A DNA stretch of 64,000 bases from Candidatus Latescibacterota bacterium (GTDB lineage Bacteria > Latescibacterota > UBA2968), in contig JAJDYX010000027.1 of the NCBI GenBank assembly GCA_022824945.1, forward strand, positions 62,001-126,000, in the 5' to 3' direction. The notes below the pieces were generated by a model. That model saw only the letters and a program-made list of their open reading frames with translations, was not told the DNA's origin and searched no databases. Of the stretch, positions 50,001 to 59,200 are shown in pieces. Every line of letters starts with the position of its first letter. Positions within the stretch are counted from its first letter, which is position 1. A program made the translations under genes and the position numbers.

Positions 50001-50681
50001 GTGTACGGATTTTTCCCTGCAAATGCCGATGGCGACGATATTGTCGTGTTTGAAGATGCGCGCAGAGATGCCGAGCGGGCGCGGTTGCCGATGTTGCGCC
50101 AGCAGCAGGAGAAGCGCACGGGAGGACCGTATTTTTCACTAACTGATTTTGTCGCACCTGCCGGATATGCGGATCATATCGGGGCATTTGCCGTGACTGC
50201 AGGGTTGGGCGTTGATGCGAAAGCCGCGGCGTTTAAGCACGCTTTGGACGATTACAATGCCATTTTACTTCAGGCTGTGGCGGACCGATTAGCTGAGGCG
50301 TTTGCCGAGTTTTTGCACGCAAAGGCGCGGAGAGATTGGGGCTATGGTCTGGATGAAGCGCTGAGCAATGAGGATTTGATCAGGGAACGATATCGCGGGA
50401 TTCGCCCCGCGCCCGGTTATCCAGCGTGCCCTGATCACACGGAGAAGCAGACTTTGTTCGATTTGCTCGGGGCTGAGCGAGAGACGGATATTCGGTTGAC
50501 GGAAAATTTTGCGATGTTCCCAGCGGCTTCGGTCAGCGGGTGGTATCTCGCACATCCCGATGCGCGCTATTTTGCCGTGGGCAAGATCGACGCGGATCAA
50601 GTGGCCGATTACGCACGCAGGAAGGGGATGCAGATGGCGGAGATGGAGCGCTGGCTAGCACCGAATTTGGGGTATAAGTAG
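47025..50681 (+). CDS. metH: Cobalamin-dependent methionine synthase
   Basis: The 1218-residue product has all four MetH modules. The homocysteine domain shows [15 protein letters not shown] and [15 protein letters not shown] with the zinc Cys residues. The methyltetrahydrofolate domain shows [16 protein letters not shown]. The cobalamin domain shows D753-V-H755-D-I-G with [15 protein letters not shown]. The C-terminal SAM activation domain shows [20 protein letters not shown]. The length matches full MetH (~1220). It methylates homocysteine from 5-methyl-THF. A flavodoxin-type reductant is not adjacent. It ends at a strong terminator (50757). Confidence 0.97.
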   Translation: MRDIEKTIRKLMSERILLLDGAMATMIQAYDLGEQAFRGDGFGNHPVDVKGCSDLLCLTQPHLIADIHRRFLDAGADIIETNTFNATPISMAEYQLQGRVYDLNVAAARVAREVADEMTVQNPNKPRFVAGALGPTSCTLSLSPNVNDPAFRTHTFEEVVKGYYAQIEGLMAGGVDIILVETVFDTLTAKAALFAVSRYFLDQGVKVPVMISGTVADQSGRTLSGQTIEAFWLSVAHAQPLSVGINCALGAREMRPYVEALSHFAPAFMSCYPNAGLPNEFGEYDDSPGHMAGVLGDFAAQGWLNIVGGCCGTTPEYIAAIAEAVSDKAPRKIPKRSSISRFSGLEPMIIYPDSNFIMIGERTNVTGSRRFARLIKTGDYAAALAVAREQVVGGANMIDVNMDEGLLDSKDAMATFLKLIAGEPDIARVPIVIDSSDFEVIEAGLKCVQGKAIVNSISLKEGEAVFKSQAETVLRYGAAVVVMAFDEKGQATSIEDKVRICQRAYRILTEDVGMDASDIIFDPNILTVATGIEEHNDYAVNFIEAVRQIKDLCPGAKTSGGVSNISFSFRGNDYVREAIHAAFLYHAIQAGLDMGIVNAGQLMVYEEIPENLRVLIEDVLFNRREDATERLVDFAESVRSEGKSREKDDAWRQGAVEDRLKHALLHGQSEHLEEDLEEALGRYKPLEMIEGPLMDGMNVVGDLFGAGKMFLPQVVKTARVMKQAVAYLEPLMEDEKAGGGARGKVLMATVKGDVHDIGKNIVGVVLGCNNYEVIDLGVMVPADRILKIAREKEVDIIGLSGLITPSLNEMVHVAGEMQREAFDVPLLIGGATTSRKHTAVKIAPVYDYATVHVKDASRATGVVGTLLNAEQRDEYVRANRESQQRALAEFNISQRPLLSYSDALARRQTFDWTQIDIPRPKFTGIKALRDFPISKLVNFIDWGPFFHAWELRGSYPKILNDPHKGAEARKLFDDAQTMLQAIVDEGWLNAQAVYGFFPANADGDDIVVFEDARRDAERARLPMLRQQQEKRTGGPYFSLTDFVAPAGYADHIGAFAVTAGLGVDAKAAAFKHALDDYNAILLQAVADRLAEAFAEFLHAKARRDWGYGLDEALSNEDLIRERYRGIRPAPGYPACPDHTEKQTLFDLLGAERETDIRLTENFAMFPAASVSGWYLAHPDARYFAVGKIDADQVADYARRKGMQMAEMERWLAPNLGYK

Positions 50682-50756
50682 CGGGTGGAAATATGAATAT
50701 GCATATACTTTGGAGCCACATTGAGTTTCGTCTCAATTCGTCGCTTCCGAATCTAT

Positions 50757-50789
50757 CCCCACAAGGTCAATTGATTTTGTGGGGTTTTT
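50757..50789 (+). terminator. Rho-independent terminator of metH
   Basis: CCCCACAA (50757-50764) pairs with TTGTGGGG (50777-50784), then five T. The same hairpin with a slightly different loop recurs at 52592-52627. Confidence 0.9.
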
Positions 50790-50918
50790 CATATCATCAA
50801 TTTGTAGGTGCAGGATTCGATCAGAGATGCGAGAAATAGTACATATTTTGGATACTATATGTTGATAAATACGACATCACATCGTATGTTTATTTGTACA
50901 CACGAAAGGAGAGCCATT

Positions 50919-51155
50919 ATGGCGAAAGGCAAGCGTGTTGTTTTTACATTTGATGAGCGGAGTTTAAGAGCTTTGGAAGTTATGACTGAAGAAGGTAATT
51001 ATGACTCGATGGTTGATACTATTCGTGAATCCTTAAAAATTAGTCGCGCTCTCCAAACTCAGGCGAAACAGGGCTTTTCTGAAATCACATTACGCAATCC
51101 CGACACAGGAGACAAACGAGTTATCGTCATTCCACACTTGCAATTATTGGCATAA
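50919..51155 (+). CDS. Small protein, ribbon-helix-helix-like, 78 aa
   Basis: ATG 50919 has AAAGGAGAGCC just upstream. The 78-residue product begins MAKGKRVVFTFDERSLRALE and continues with a helical region (SMVDTIRESLKISRALQTQA). A basic strand followed by two helices is the ribbon-helix-helix pattern of small DNA-binding antitoxins. The C-terminal ITLRNPDTGDKRVIVIPHLQ is beta-like. No partner toxin lies immediately next to it. DNA binding is inferred only from this pattern. Confidence 0.65.
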   Translation: MAKGKRVVFTFDERSLRALEVMTEEGNYDSMVDTIRESLKISRALQTQAKQGFSEITLRNPDTGDKRVIVIPHLQLLA

Positions 51156-51219
51156 GAAATAGCCATATTACTTTTACTGCCACCAAACATCGGGTCGCTT
51201 TTTTAGTACAGGATGTCTG

Positions 51220-51945
51220 ATGGCTATTGTTCTATCAATCATAATGGAAATCTCTAAGATGTATATCGATTTGGAACGCCTAAAAATCCGGGGAGAAGTC
51301 TGGTTTGATTTTGCGGCTGCAATAGAACAGGCGTGTAAAAATGCGGATTGTGCGCCCGATCTCAGACATATTCTATTTTCTATTCGCGATATACCTTATG
51401 GCCGTCCGACAAACAATACGCCAGAGGATGTCTTGAGAGAATGGCGGGGGACTTGTTCTGGGAAACACCTTGCGCTGCACGAGATATTAACGTCACTTGG
51501 TTATGTTTCTCGCTTCTACATGGCCCAATGCAGAATTACGCCTCAGGTTGACTGGATTCCAAGCGAGGTTCAAGAGAAAATTCCAGAGGAAGGAATTTGG
51601 GATGTTCATAACTTCCTGAAAATTGAAGTTGATCATCATGAGGTCATAGTGGATATCACCTGGCCTGAATCGCTCAAAAGAGACGGTTTTCCCGTTACAA
51701 GTTCTTGGGATGGAAAGGAGAATTTCAATCTGGCGGTGGTAGATATTGGGGAATATGTCGAAATACCAGCGAATCAGGATGGATTGAATCATAAGAAGCA
51801 GTGTCTTCGTGAACTAAACTCTGGAGCAATGGCGGAATGCAGAGAGAAATTTATAGAGGCATTATCTGACCATATTCTTTCGCGTATGGTAGATGAGAAT
51901 ATGCATTGCACAATCGAAAGAATTGTAAATAGGCTGGTGCGTTAG
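51220..51945 (+). CDS. Transglutaminase-like superfamily protein
   Basis: The 241-residue product has a Cys-His-Asp set typical of transglutaminase-like hydrolases: REWRGTCSGKHLALHEILTS (Cys in a helix start), then a His and Asp in VDHHEVIVDITWPESL. Surrounding predicted strands fit the papain-like core. It has no signal peptide, so it is probably cytoplasmic. Substrates of the superfamily include peptides and glycoprotein linkages; none can be named here. It is followed 13 bases later by a flavodoxin-fold reductase. Confidence 0.7.
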   Translation: MAIVLSIIMEISKMYIDLERLKIRGEVWFDFAAAIEQACKNADCAPDLRHILFSIRDIPYGRPTNNTPEDVLREWRGTCSGKHLALHEILTSLGYVSRFYMAQCRITPQVDWIPSEVQEKIPEEGIWDVHNFLKIEVDHHEVIVDITWPESLKRDGFPVTSSWDGKENFNLAVVDIGEYVEIPANQDGLNHKKQCLRELNSGAMAECREKFIEALSDHILSRMVDENMHCTIERIVNRLVR

Positions 51946-51958
51946 TAAGGAAAATAGC

Positions 51959-52555
51959 ATGCACATTTATATCGTATTCGCTCATCCGAGTAAGCAATCT
52001 TTTACTGGTGATGTGCTGGCAGAATTTTGTCGTGGATTGGAGGATGGAGGCTACTCTTACGAGATAGGCGATTTGTACGAAATGGATTTCAGGACCGATA
52101 TGAGTTTGGATGAATACAACCGGGAGATGAATGTCTATGGCAATCGACCGGACTTGCCTGTACCCCCTGATGTGCAGGCTGAACACGCAAAGATCGAAAA
52201 GGCCGATGGTCTGGTGTTCATCTTTCCAAATTGGTGGAGCGATGGTCCGGCAAAATTGAAGGGATGGTTTGATCGGGTCTGTGTTTGTGGATATACGTAT
52301 GTGTATGAGAATGAGGAATATCCGATGTCTGGACTTGAGATTGATAGGGCGTTGGTCTTGTGTACTGCGGGTAACACATGCGAGTATCTCGAAGAAACTG
52401 GTATAGCAGAGAGTATGCGGCGTATTTATCTCAATGATCGCCTTCGTCCTGAAATAGGTGTGGCACAGGCGGATATGGTTGTGTTGGGAGGTGGAGAAAG
52501 CATGAGGCAAAAGAATCTCGTACGAGCCTATCAATTGGGAAAGGAGTTTGGATGA
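51959..52555 (+). CDS. NAD(P)H quinone reductase / flavodoxin-fold protein
   Basis: The 198-residue product belongs to the NQO/KefF/MdaB flavodoxin-like family: N-terminal HIYIVFAHPSKQSFTGDVLA (FMN/FAD phosphate loop), FIFPNWWSDGPAKLKGWFDR with the family PxWW and WFDR motifs, and ALVLCTAGNTCEYLEETG. It likely reduces quinones by two electrons or serves as an ancillary potassium-efflux protein. It ends just before the terminator at 52592. Confidence 0.9.
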   Translation: MHIYIVFAHPSKQSFTGDVLAEFCRGLEDGGYSYEIGDLYEMDFRTDMSLDEYNREMNVYGNRPDLPVPPDVQAEHAKIEKADGLVFIFPNWWSDGPAKLKGWFDRVCVCGYTYVYENEEYPMSGLEIDRALVLCTAGNTCEYLEETGIAESMRRIYLNDRLRPEIGVAQADMVVLGGGESMRQKNLVRAYQLGKEFG

Positions 52556-52591
52556 AAGTATCCCATCTATATGTTTGTCCACCAGCTATTT

Positions 52592-52627
52592 AGCCCCACA
52601 AGTTCGATTAATTTTGTGGGGCTTTTT
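52592..52627 (+). terminator. Rho-independent terminator, near-copy of the metH terminator
   Basis: AGCCCCACAA (52592-52601) pairs with TTGTGGGGCT (52614-52623), then T run. It shares the CCCCACAA/TTGTGGGG stem with 50757-50789; only loop bases differ. It ends the 51220-52555 unit. Confidence 0.9.
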
Positions 52628-52733
52628 ATTTTTTAGCAGTCTATTTTCTATATTGCTGAATAATCTTATATTTCAAAAGCGTTTGATGTGTTTGGCTGAG
52701 CGTTGTATTATTTGGAAATGAAGGAGGTGGCCC

Positions 52734-52886
52734 GTGTCAAATATAGAAGCAATCAAGTCGGCAAATAAAAAAGACTGGGACAAATGGGATAAACAGATTG
52801 AGGCGGACTCAAAATCGGGGAAATTGGATTTTTTAATTGCTGAAGCTCTGGAAGAAAAAGAGAGAGGAACGCTCAAGGAGCTTTAG
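52734..52886 (+). CDS. Small acidic helical protein, 50 aa
   Basis: GTG 52734 has an outstanding ribosome site (GAAGGAGGTGG) four bases upstream. The 50-residue product is charged and helical (NIEAIKSANKKDWDKWDKQI, then DFLIAEALEEKERGTLKEL) and has no span. Such proteins (pattern KLDFLI-EALEEK-GTLKEL) are common as unassigned small ORFs and may be antitoxin-like partners. It lies 31 bases before pyk and is probably cotranscribed. The function is unknown. Confidence 0.7.
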   Translation: MSNIEAIKSANKKDWDKWDKQIEADSKSGKLDFLIAEALEEKERGTLKEL

Positions 52887-52917
52887 TACATCGACAAAGA
52901 ATGAAAAGGCATAAACA

Positions 52918-54333
52918 ATGCGCAGAGCGAAAATAGTGAGTACACTGGGTCCTGCGAGTTCATCGGGGCGCGTGATAGAGCAATTGATCGGGGCGGGGGT
53001 GGATGTTTTTCGGCTCAATTTCTCTCACGGGACACGGGATGAACACGCGGAGAATGTTGGACGCATTCGGCATATTGCGGATAATATGCAGCGCAGTGTT
53101 GCCATTTTGCAGGATTTGCAGGGTCCAAAAATGCGGGTGGGGAAACTCGCAGAGGATCCGATTGATTTGGAAGAAGGCAACAGGCTGACGGTGACGACCC
53201 GCGAAGTTCCGGGCGATGCCGAGTGTGTATCGACAACTTATGAGAGATTGCCCCAAGATGTGAGGCCCGCGGATCGGATTTTGCTCGATGATGGGCATAT
53301 TGAGTTGATGGTGCGCGAGGTCTATCGCTCGGATGTCGTGTGTGAAGTTGTGGTGGGCGGGCTGTTAAAATCCAATAAAGGCATCAATTTGCCCGGTGTA
53401 CAGGTCAGCGCGCCTTCTCTGACGACCAAAGATCGAGAGGACCTGGATCTGGGTATCGAATTGGGCGTGGATTATATTGCTTTGTCTTTTGTGCGGGAAC
53501 CCGACGATGTGCGAGAGGTTCAACATATTATTGAACGGGCAGAGAAAGAGATCCCGGTTATCGCAAAGCTGGAACGCGCCGAAGCTGTCGATCACCTCGA
53601 AGATATTCTCGATGTGGCCGATGGCGTGATGGTTGCGCGGGGCGATCTGGGCGTGGAATTATCGCCTGAAGATGTGCCGGTGATCCAGAAGCGCGTGATT
53701 TCGGCGGCCAACCGCGCGGGAGTGTTTGTGATTACGGCTACGCAGATGCTGGAGTCGATGACCGATCACCCACGGCCCACGCGCGCTGAGGCGTCAGATG
53801 TAGCCAATGCGATTTTCGACGGCACCGATGCGGTGATGCTATCGGGAGAGACCGCGATAGGTAAATATCCCGTTCAAACCGTGCAAATGATGGCGCGGAT
53901 TATTGAGAAGGCCGAAGCGAGTGTAGAACTGGCTACGCCAATTTTGAATCTGGATTCCTCGCTCTCTTTTCCCGATGCAATTGGACAGGCTGCCGCTGCG
54001 GTATCGACGGCGGTAGCTCCCAAAGCCATTGTCGCATTTACCCAATCGGGATCTACAGCGCGTCTGATTTCAAAGCGCAGACCGCGCACGCCGATTATTG
54101 CATTTACGCCCAGCGAGCGAATATGTCGGCGGTTGTGCTTGTGCTGGGGCGTCGAACCCCGTCAAATTACATTGATTGACGATACGGATCGCATGGTTGC
54201 CGAAGTTGAAGCGCGTTTGCTCTCTGAGGGCAATGTGCGTTTTGGAGATACGCTGGTGATTCTGGCCGGTGCGCCCATCACGGCGCGGGCCGAGACCAAT
54301 TTGCTAAAATTGCATCGGGTTGGAGAAATATAG
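52918..54333 (+). CDS. pyk: Pyruvate kinase
   Basis: The 471-residue product has the standard pyruvate kinase order: N-terminal RRAKIVSTLGPASSSGRVIE, substrate motif FRLNFSHGTRDEHAENVGRI, metal/ATP region LQDLQGPKMRVGKL, KLERAEAVDHLEDILDVADG with the catalytic Lys and Glu, and AEASDVANAIFDGTDAVMLS followed by GETAIGKYPV. The C-terminal allosteric domain is present. It converts phosphoenolpyruvate and ADP to pyruvate and ATP. ATG 52918 is accepted from the N-terminal match. Confidence 0.97.
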   Translation: MRRAKIVSTLGPASSSGRVIEQLIGAGVDVFRLNFSHGTRDEHAENVGRIRHIADNMQRSVAILQDLQGPKMRVGKLAEDPIDLEEGNRLTVTTREVPGDAECVSTTYERLPQDVRPADRILLDDGHIELMVREVYRSDVVCEVVVGGLLKSNKGINLPGVQVSAPSLTTKDREDLDLGIELGVDYIALSFVREPDDVREVQHIIERAEKEIPVIAKLERAEAVDHLEDILDVADGVMVARGDLGVELSPEDVPVIQKRVISAANRAGVFVITATQMLESMTDHPRPTRAEASDVANAIFDGTDAVMLSGETAIGKYPVQTVQMMARIIEKAEASVELATPILNLDSSLSFPDAIGQAAAAVSTAVAPKAIVAFTQSGSTARLISKRRPRTPIIAFTPSERICRRLCLCWGVEPRQITLIDDTDRMVAEVEARLLSEGNVRFGDTLVILAGAPITARAETNLLKLHRVGEI

Positions 54334-54363
54334 TATTGCTCTTCTATCATATCTTTGATTTTT

Positions 54364-56151
54364 ATGACTTATTGTGCCAGAATGAATTACAATGATTTCT
54401 TAAGGGTCCTCAGAACGGGGGCCTATTTTATACTGACCGCTCTCATGGTCGTTGTGCCAGTTCATGGGGAAACTTCATCTGATGACCCCATTGTGAGATG
54501 GCTACACATTTCGGGGCATCGGGCGATTTGGGGGGGGGAGCTAAAAGTATTGATGGTCACGCGCGCCTCGCCGTGGTATGATTTTCTTCCCTGGATCCAC
54601 GCACGCAGATATGATCCTTTGACTCTTGTATCTGATCTGGAAAAATTGCGAGCATATTACCGAGATTTGGGATATTTGGCATTTTCGGTGCATTCGACCG
54701 TTGAGCAACTTAGCACAGATGAGATTGGGCTGGGGGTACACATTACAGAGGGGCCTTTGACGCGGATTTCCAGAGCGTCGGTAATCGGTGGTGAAGATAT
54801 CGAGAATGCTTTTGGACAGCTTGAGGGCAAGCCACTATCGCGCGACCTCGTGAACAAGGGCGTGTCCCGGGTTGTAAGCGGGTTTCGAAATAAGGGCTAT
54901 GCGTTTGCGCGAGCCGAGGTCGAGACGACGATTGTGGCACAACAGGCCGAACTCGTTCTAAAACTTGTACCTGGCCCCGTATGCAGCGTGGGCGTTGTGC
55001 AAATATCAGGGCATAAAGCCATGGCGGAAAATACCATCTTGCGCGGTCTCACATTTAAGCCGGGTGATAAATTTAGCGAAGAAGCATTGCAAAACAGCCA
55101 GTACCTGCTCTATCGTGCGGGCGTGTTTCGGTCTGTGGCTTTGGGATTGGCAGACAGCGTGGCGCAGGGCAATCGAGTGGATGTGGCTTTGCGCGTGTCC
55201 GAACGCCCCTTTCGCACGTTGCGCGTGGGTACGGGATATGATACGGATGAGGACTTGTGGGTCTCAGGCGCGTGGACGCATCGCAATTTTGGAGGGGATT
55301 TTCGCCAGTTCAAGCTGTCTGGACGCGTGTCCGGAAAAAACAGGGAAGCGGTTATCGGCCTTCGACAAGCGCATTTCAGGGGCAGTCGCAATTGGTTGAA
55401 TATCGGCGGATTTGTGCAGCGCGAACGGCAGGCGGCATTTGTGCAGGAAGAGGTGGGGGGCAATATATCTATTGAGAGAAACCTTACGAGAACTACAGAT
55501 GTAATCGCGCAGTTCAGCGGTGGTGTGGTGGATTTTTCGGCCGATAGCGCGTTTGCCGAGATGAAGGTCGGTTTGCTCATGGATACTCGCGACGATATTT
55601 TTGACCCGCAATCGGGTATGCTCGCACAGTTAGCCGTGCGTGAACGCGGGCAGTTTTTCAGGTCAGATGGCGAATTTTTGCAGGCAACAGCAGAGGGGCG
55701 ATGGTTCCGCCGCATACTCTGGCGAAGTGTGCTGGCACTGCGCGTACAGGGCGGTGCGATTTTTGAACTGGGCAAGGCGGGCGGTGTGCCCAATGTCGAA
55801 CGATTTTTTGCGGGGGGACTCAACAGCGTGCGAGGGTGGGGATTGGATGAATTAGGACCCAAAAACCATCAGGGAGAGCCAACAGGCGGTTTGAGTCGTG
55901 TGGAAATGAGCATGGAGGTTAGAACGCAGATATTTTTTTCAATGGGTACAGCCATTTTTGTAGATGTGGGCAATGTCGATGCGAAGTTGGGGGCGTTTAA
56001 TCCCGAATCGCTCAAGTACGCTGTGGGCGCAGGGCTTCGGTATTTGAGTCCTGTTGGTCCTGTGAGATTTGATGTGGGATACCGCCTTTCGGATGATAGT
56101 ACTGTGGAAAAACGTATTCAGTATCATATCAGTTTGGGGCAAGCGTTTTGA
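54364..56151 (+). CDS. tamA: TamA/BamA-type outer-membrane assembly protein
   Basis: The product has a signal peptide ending around VPVHGET, about three POTRA-like repeats (YYRDLGYLAFSVHSTVEQLS, GPLTRISRASVIGGEDIENA, GPVCSVGVVQISGHKAMAEN). A 16-strand Omp85 barrel follows, with the lid-lock motif in VERFFAGGLNSVRGWGLDEL and a terminal strand YHISLGQAF. The family inserts outer-membrane proteins. Directly upstream of tamB, it is best read as TamA. The start is uncertain: TTG 54355, ATG 54364 or ATG 54382 all lack a good ribosome site. Confidence 0.9.
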   Translation: MTYCARMNYNDFLRVLRTGAYFILTALMVVVPVHGETSSDDPIVRWLHISGHRAIWGGELKVLMVTRASPWYDFLPWIHARRYDPLTLVSDLEKLRAYYRDLGYLAFSVHSTVEQLSTDEIGLGVHITEGPLTRISRASVIGGEDIENAFGQLEGKPLSRDLVNKGVSRVVSGFRNKGYAFARAEVETTIVAQQAELVLKLVPGPVCSVGVVQISGHKAMAENTILRGLTFKPGDKFSEEALQNSQYLLYRAGVFRSVALGLADSVAQGNRVDVALRVSERPFRTLRVGTGYDTDEDLWVSGAWTHRNFGGDFRQFKLSGRVSGKNREAVIGLRQAHFRGSRNWLNIGGFVQRERQAAFVQEEVGGNISIERNLTRTTDVIAQFSGGVVDFSADSAFAEMKVGLLMDTRDDIFDPQSGMLAQLAVRERGQFFRSDGEFLQATAEGRWFRRILWRSVLALRVQGGAIFELGKAGGVPNVERFFAGGLNSVRGWGLDELGPKNHQGEPTGGLSRVEMSMEVRTQIFFSMGTAIFVDVGNVDAKLGAFNPESLKYAVGAGLRYLSPVGPVRFDVGYRLSDDSTVEKRIQYHISLGQAF

Positions 56152-56200
56152 ATCCGCAGGCATGTCCCTGTGAAAACAGGGATGGACGCAGATAGAGACG
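56152..56200. repeat. Dispersed intergenic repeat (ATCCGCAG...ACGCAGATA)
   Basis: The repeat starts inside the stop codon context of tamA and reads ATCCGCAGGCATGTCCCTGT, then GAAAACAGGGATGG, then ACGCAGATA. CCCTGT (56166-56171) and ACAGGG (56176-56181) form a small hairpin. It fills most of the tamA-tamB gap. Confidence 0.7.
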
Positions 56201-56207
56201 ATTTGAG

Positions 56208-59200
56208 ATGAGCAGGCGAGCGAAATCAATAATCTGGATCATGGTCAGTATGGGCATCGTGCTGACTGCAGGAGCAATACTGGTCGCGGGTGGCTATGCC
56301 AATGGTTTTTTGCGCGGGTTGGCGCAGCGCGCCCTGTCCTGGCAAAGACATGAGGTTTGTTTAATTGGTGAGATTCAAGGCAATCCGCTGGGAGATTGTC
56401 GCATCGTGGATGTGCAGATTGGAGATTGGGTGCAGGTGGATACGCTCGATGTGGCGTACGGTTTTTGGAACCTGCTTACAGGAAAAGTAGTAATTCATCG
56501 GCTGAGGTTGTCGGGGGTCAAGGTGAGTATTGACGCTTCTGGCGAAGAGACCGAGACGACGAGGTGGGATGTTCCGCCACCTCTGGATTTAGATATCGAG
56601 TCGCTGGAGATTGAGGATGCCAATATCGTAGTTGATGGTACACAGGTGCGCGATATCGCGCTAAAGGGCGCTATTTTTGCGGGAGAATCTGAGTATCGCT
56701 TGATCCTGGAGCGTTTTCGTTCTGTGCAATTCGATCCGCCACTGGAGGTAACCAATCTATCTGGTATTGCCATTTTACAGGCAGGTCACTTGCAATTAAA
56801 CGATTTGACATTGTACACCCACGACTCGCGCATTTTGTTGAGCGGATCAATACGACAATTGGATAATCCCGAGGTGGATCTCGTTGTGGAAGCCGATTCT
56901 TTATACCTGGTAGATTTCAAGACTCTGGTCGATCTCCCCACACGCACTATGCAGTTGCGTGGAAACGTGAAAGGTAGGTTGCAATCCCTTGCTACAGAAT
57001 TAGTTGTGCAAGATGAAGAAGCTTTAATTGCGTTTAATGGCGTCATGGGGATTGCGCCGTTTGCTGTGCGCGGAGAAGCTGTTTTTAAGATCGAGACCGA
57101 TGATCTCATCTCGCTGGGATACACGGGATTTGATGCTGATTTACCCCGTATCAGCACAAGTCTGGACGGAATGATCACTTTCGCCGTGGATTCTTCAGGT
57201 GTAGAGAGTGCCGTTGCCGACGGTGTTTTTCGGCAGGTGCAGTTTGGGGATGCGCGATTCGATTCCGTGCGTTTTGCCGTTAATTTGGCAAATGACCTGT
57301 TGCGAACGCAGATTACTGCTAATGGGCCCAGTGGCAATATAGTGGGAAACGGGGAAGCGCGGTTGACCGCCTGGGATGGCGAATGGGAAATGCGATTCCG
57401 CGATCTGCACGCTGGGCATTTTCCCGGCATGTCCGAAGAGGTCGGGCGGGCGACGGGGCGTATTGATGGTGCGAGATATGTAGATCAACGGCTTTTTATC
57501 GATCATTTTGAAACATCTTTACAGAGTTGGGGGACGCGCGTCACTGGAAAAGGATGGATGTATTTTGAGGGAGACAAGCCAGCTATTGGAGGGAATATCC
57601 AGGCAGAGGTCGCATTGCCCCGTTTGACGGACACAGAGAGGTGGGGCACATCGCTGACGCTTGCGGGCAATATGGATGGCATCGTGGGGGGAGACTTGAC
57701 TGTTGAATTGGCGGGAAATATTGTGGGTAATGCCGCAGCAGACAGTTTGATCATTTCTGCATTGGTCAATTCTGAGTGGCGATTTGATATGCGCGCCGAT
57801 CTGTCGGGCGCGGGTGGGGTATTTTCCACTCAAGGGCACATTGATCGGTATTTTGAGGGCCAATGGCTGATGGATGTACAGGATTTAGAGGCGATAGGCG
57901 AGGTGATTGATGTGGATTTATCGGGGGCGATAGCTCTATCGGGCACCTGGTCGGGAACGTTGGATGCACCCGGTTTTTCTGCACAAGGTGGTGCGGATAG
58001 CCTCGTTGTAGCGGGCATTCCGCTACAAAATGTTGCTATTGAAACGCAGTGGGCGCGGCCTGATTCGGGAGCTATTAACCTGCAAGTGGATCGCCTGACC
58101 TGGGGAGAGCGGTCGTTGCAAGCGGTTTTCTTTAATGCCGCGTATAATCGTGGCGAAACATCATTTTTGTTAGGTAGCGGCGAACAAGTAGATAACCGTG
58201 TGCTTTTTCAGGGGCGCGCGAAGCAGGAAGCAGAGCATTTGCAGGTGGCAATGGATTCGCTGTACGTTAAGGTTGATCAGGTGGTGCTGCATAACGAGGG
58301 GCCAGTGCGGTTCGCGTATTCGCCATCTCACGGCATCCATATCGGGCATTTTGTGCTTTCCGGACCAGCGGGAGGGCATCTGATCGCGCAAGACCAACAG
58401 GGCTTTCAGGCTACTGCAGAAGTGTTGTTGAAAGATCTGGATTTGCGCCCCTGGGCGTTTCTGGCTGGCGCTTCAGGTATGGGGGGTATTCTCAATGGCG
58501 AAGTACTTTTTGCTGGCACATTGACCGATCCCCTTATTTTTTTTCAATTCGCTCTTGCAAATGGCAAAATATCGGATGTGGAATTCGATAGTGCCACAGG
58601 AGAGGTGTCTCTGGGCAATGATAGGATACACTTTGACGCGAAAGTCGTACCCGATGGAGATGAGGTCCTGGCGCTGTATGGCAGCTTTCCCATTACAGGT
58701 GCAGGTGATATGCATCTGCGCGCTCGGTCTGAGGGGATCGCGCTGAAGATACGCCAGAACACAGCGGATGAAAAAGCGGAATTGGTCGGGAAAAAAATAT
58801 CCGAAAGATTGAGATTTGGCACAGTTCCAAACGCTTTTTTCGATGTGGCTGAGGGAATTTCTGGGATGTTATCTTTCGATCTGGAAGGACGCGGCCGTTT
58901 TGAGCAACCGGATATCCGAGGGGTAATCGAAATGCGAGATGGGACGTTCCACATGCCCGATCTGCATCGGTCTTACACACCTGTTTCGGGGCGTGCTGTG
59001 TTTGGCGACGGGAAAATTCAGATTGACAGTCTTGCGATTGGGAATTCGGCGAATCTTTCCGGCGATATAACGCTCGAGGGGTTTTTGCCGAGCAGATGGA
59101 ATTTCTCTGCACAATTCCGCGATTTTGAACCAGTTGCTCGCCCCGAATTACAAATCGTAACAGATGGGCAATTGCAGATTGAAGGAACGCTGCAGGGCAA

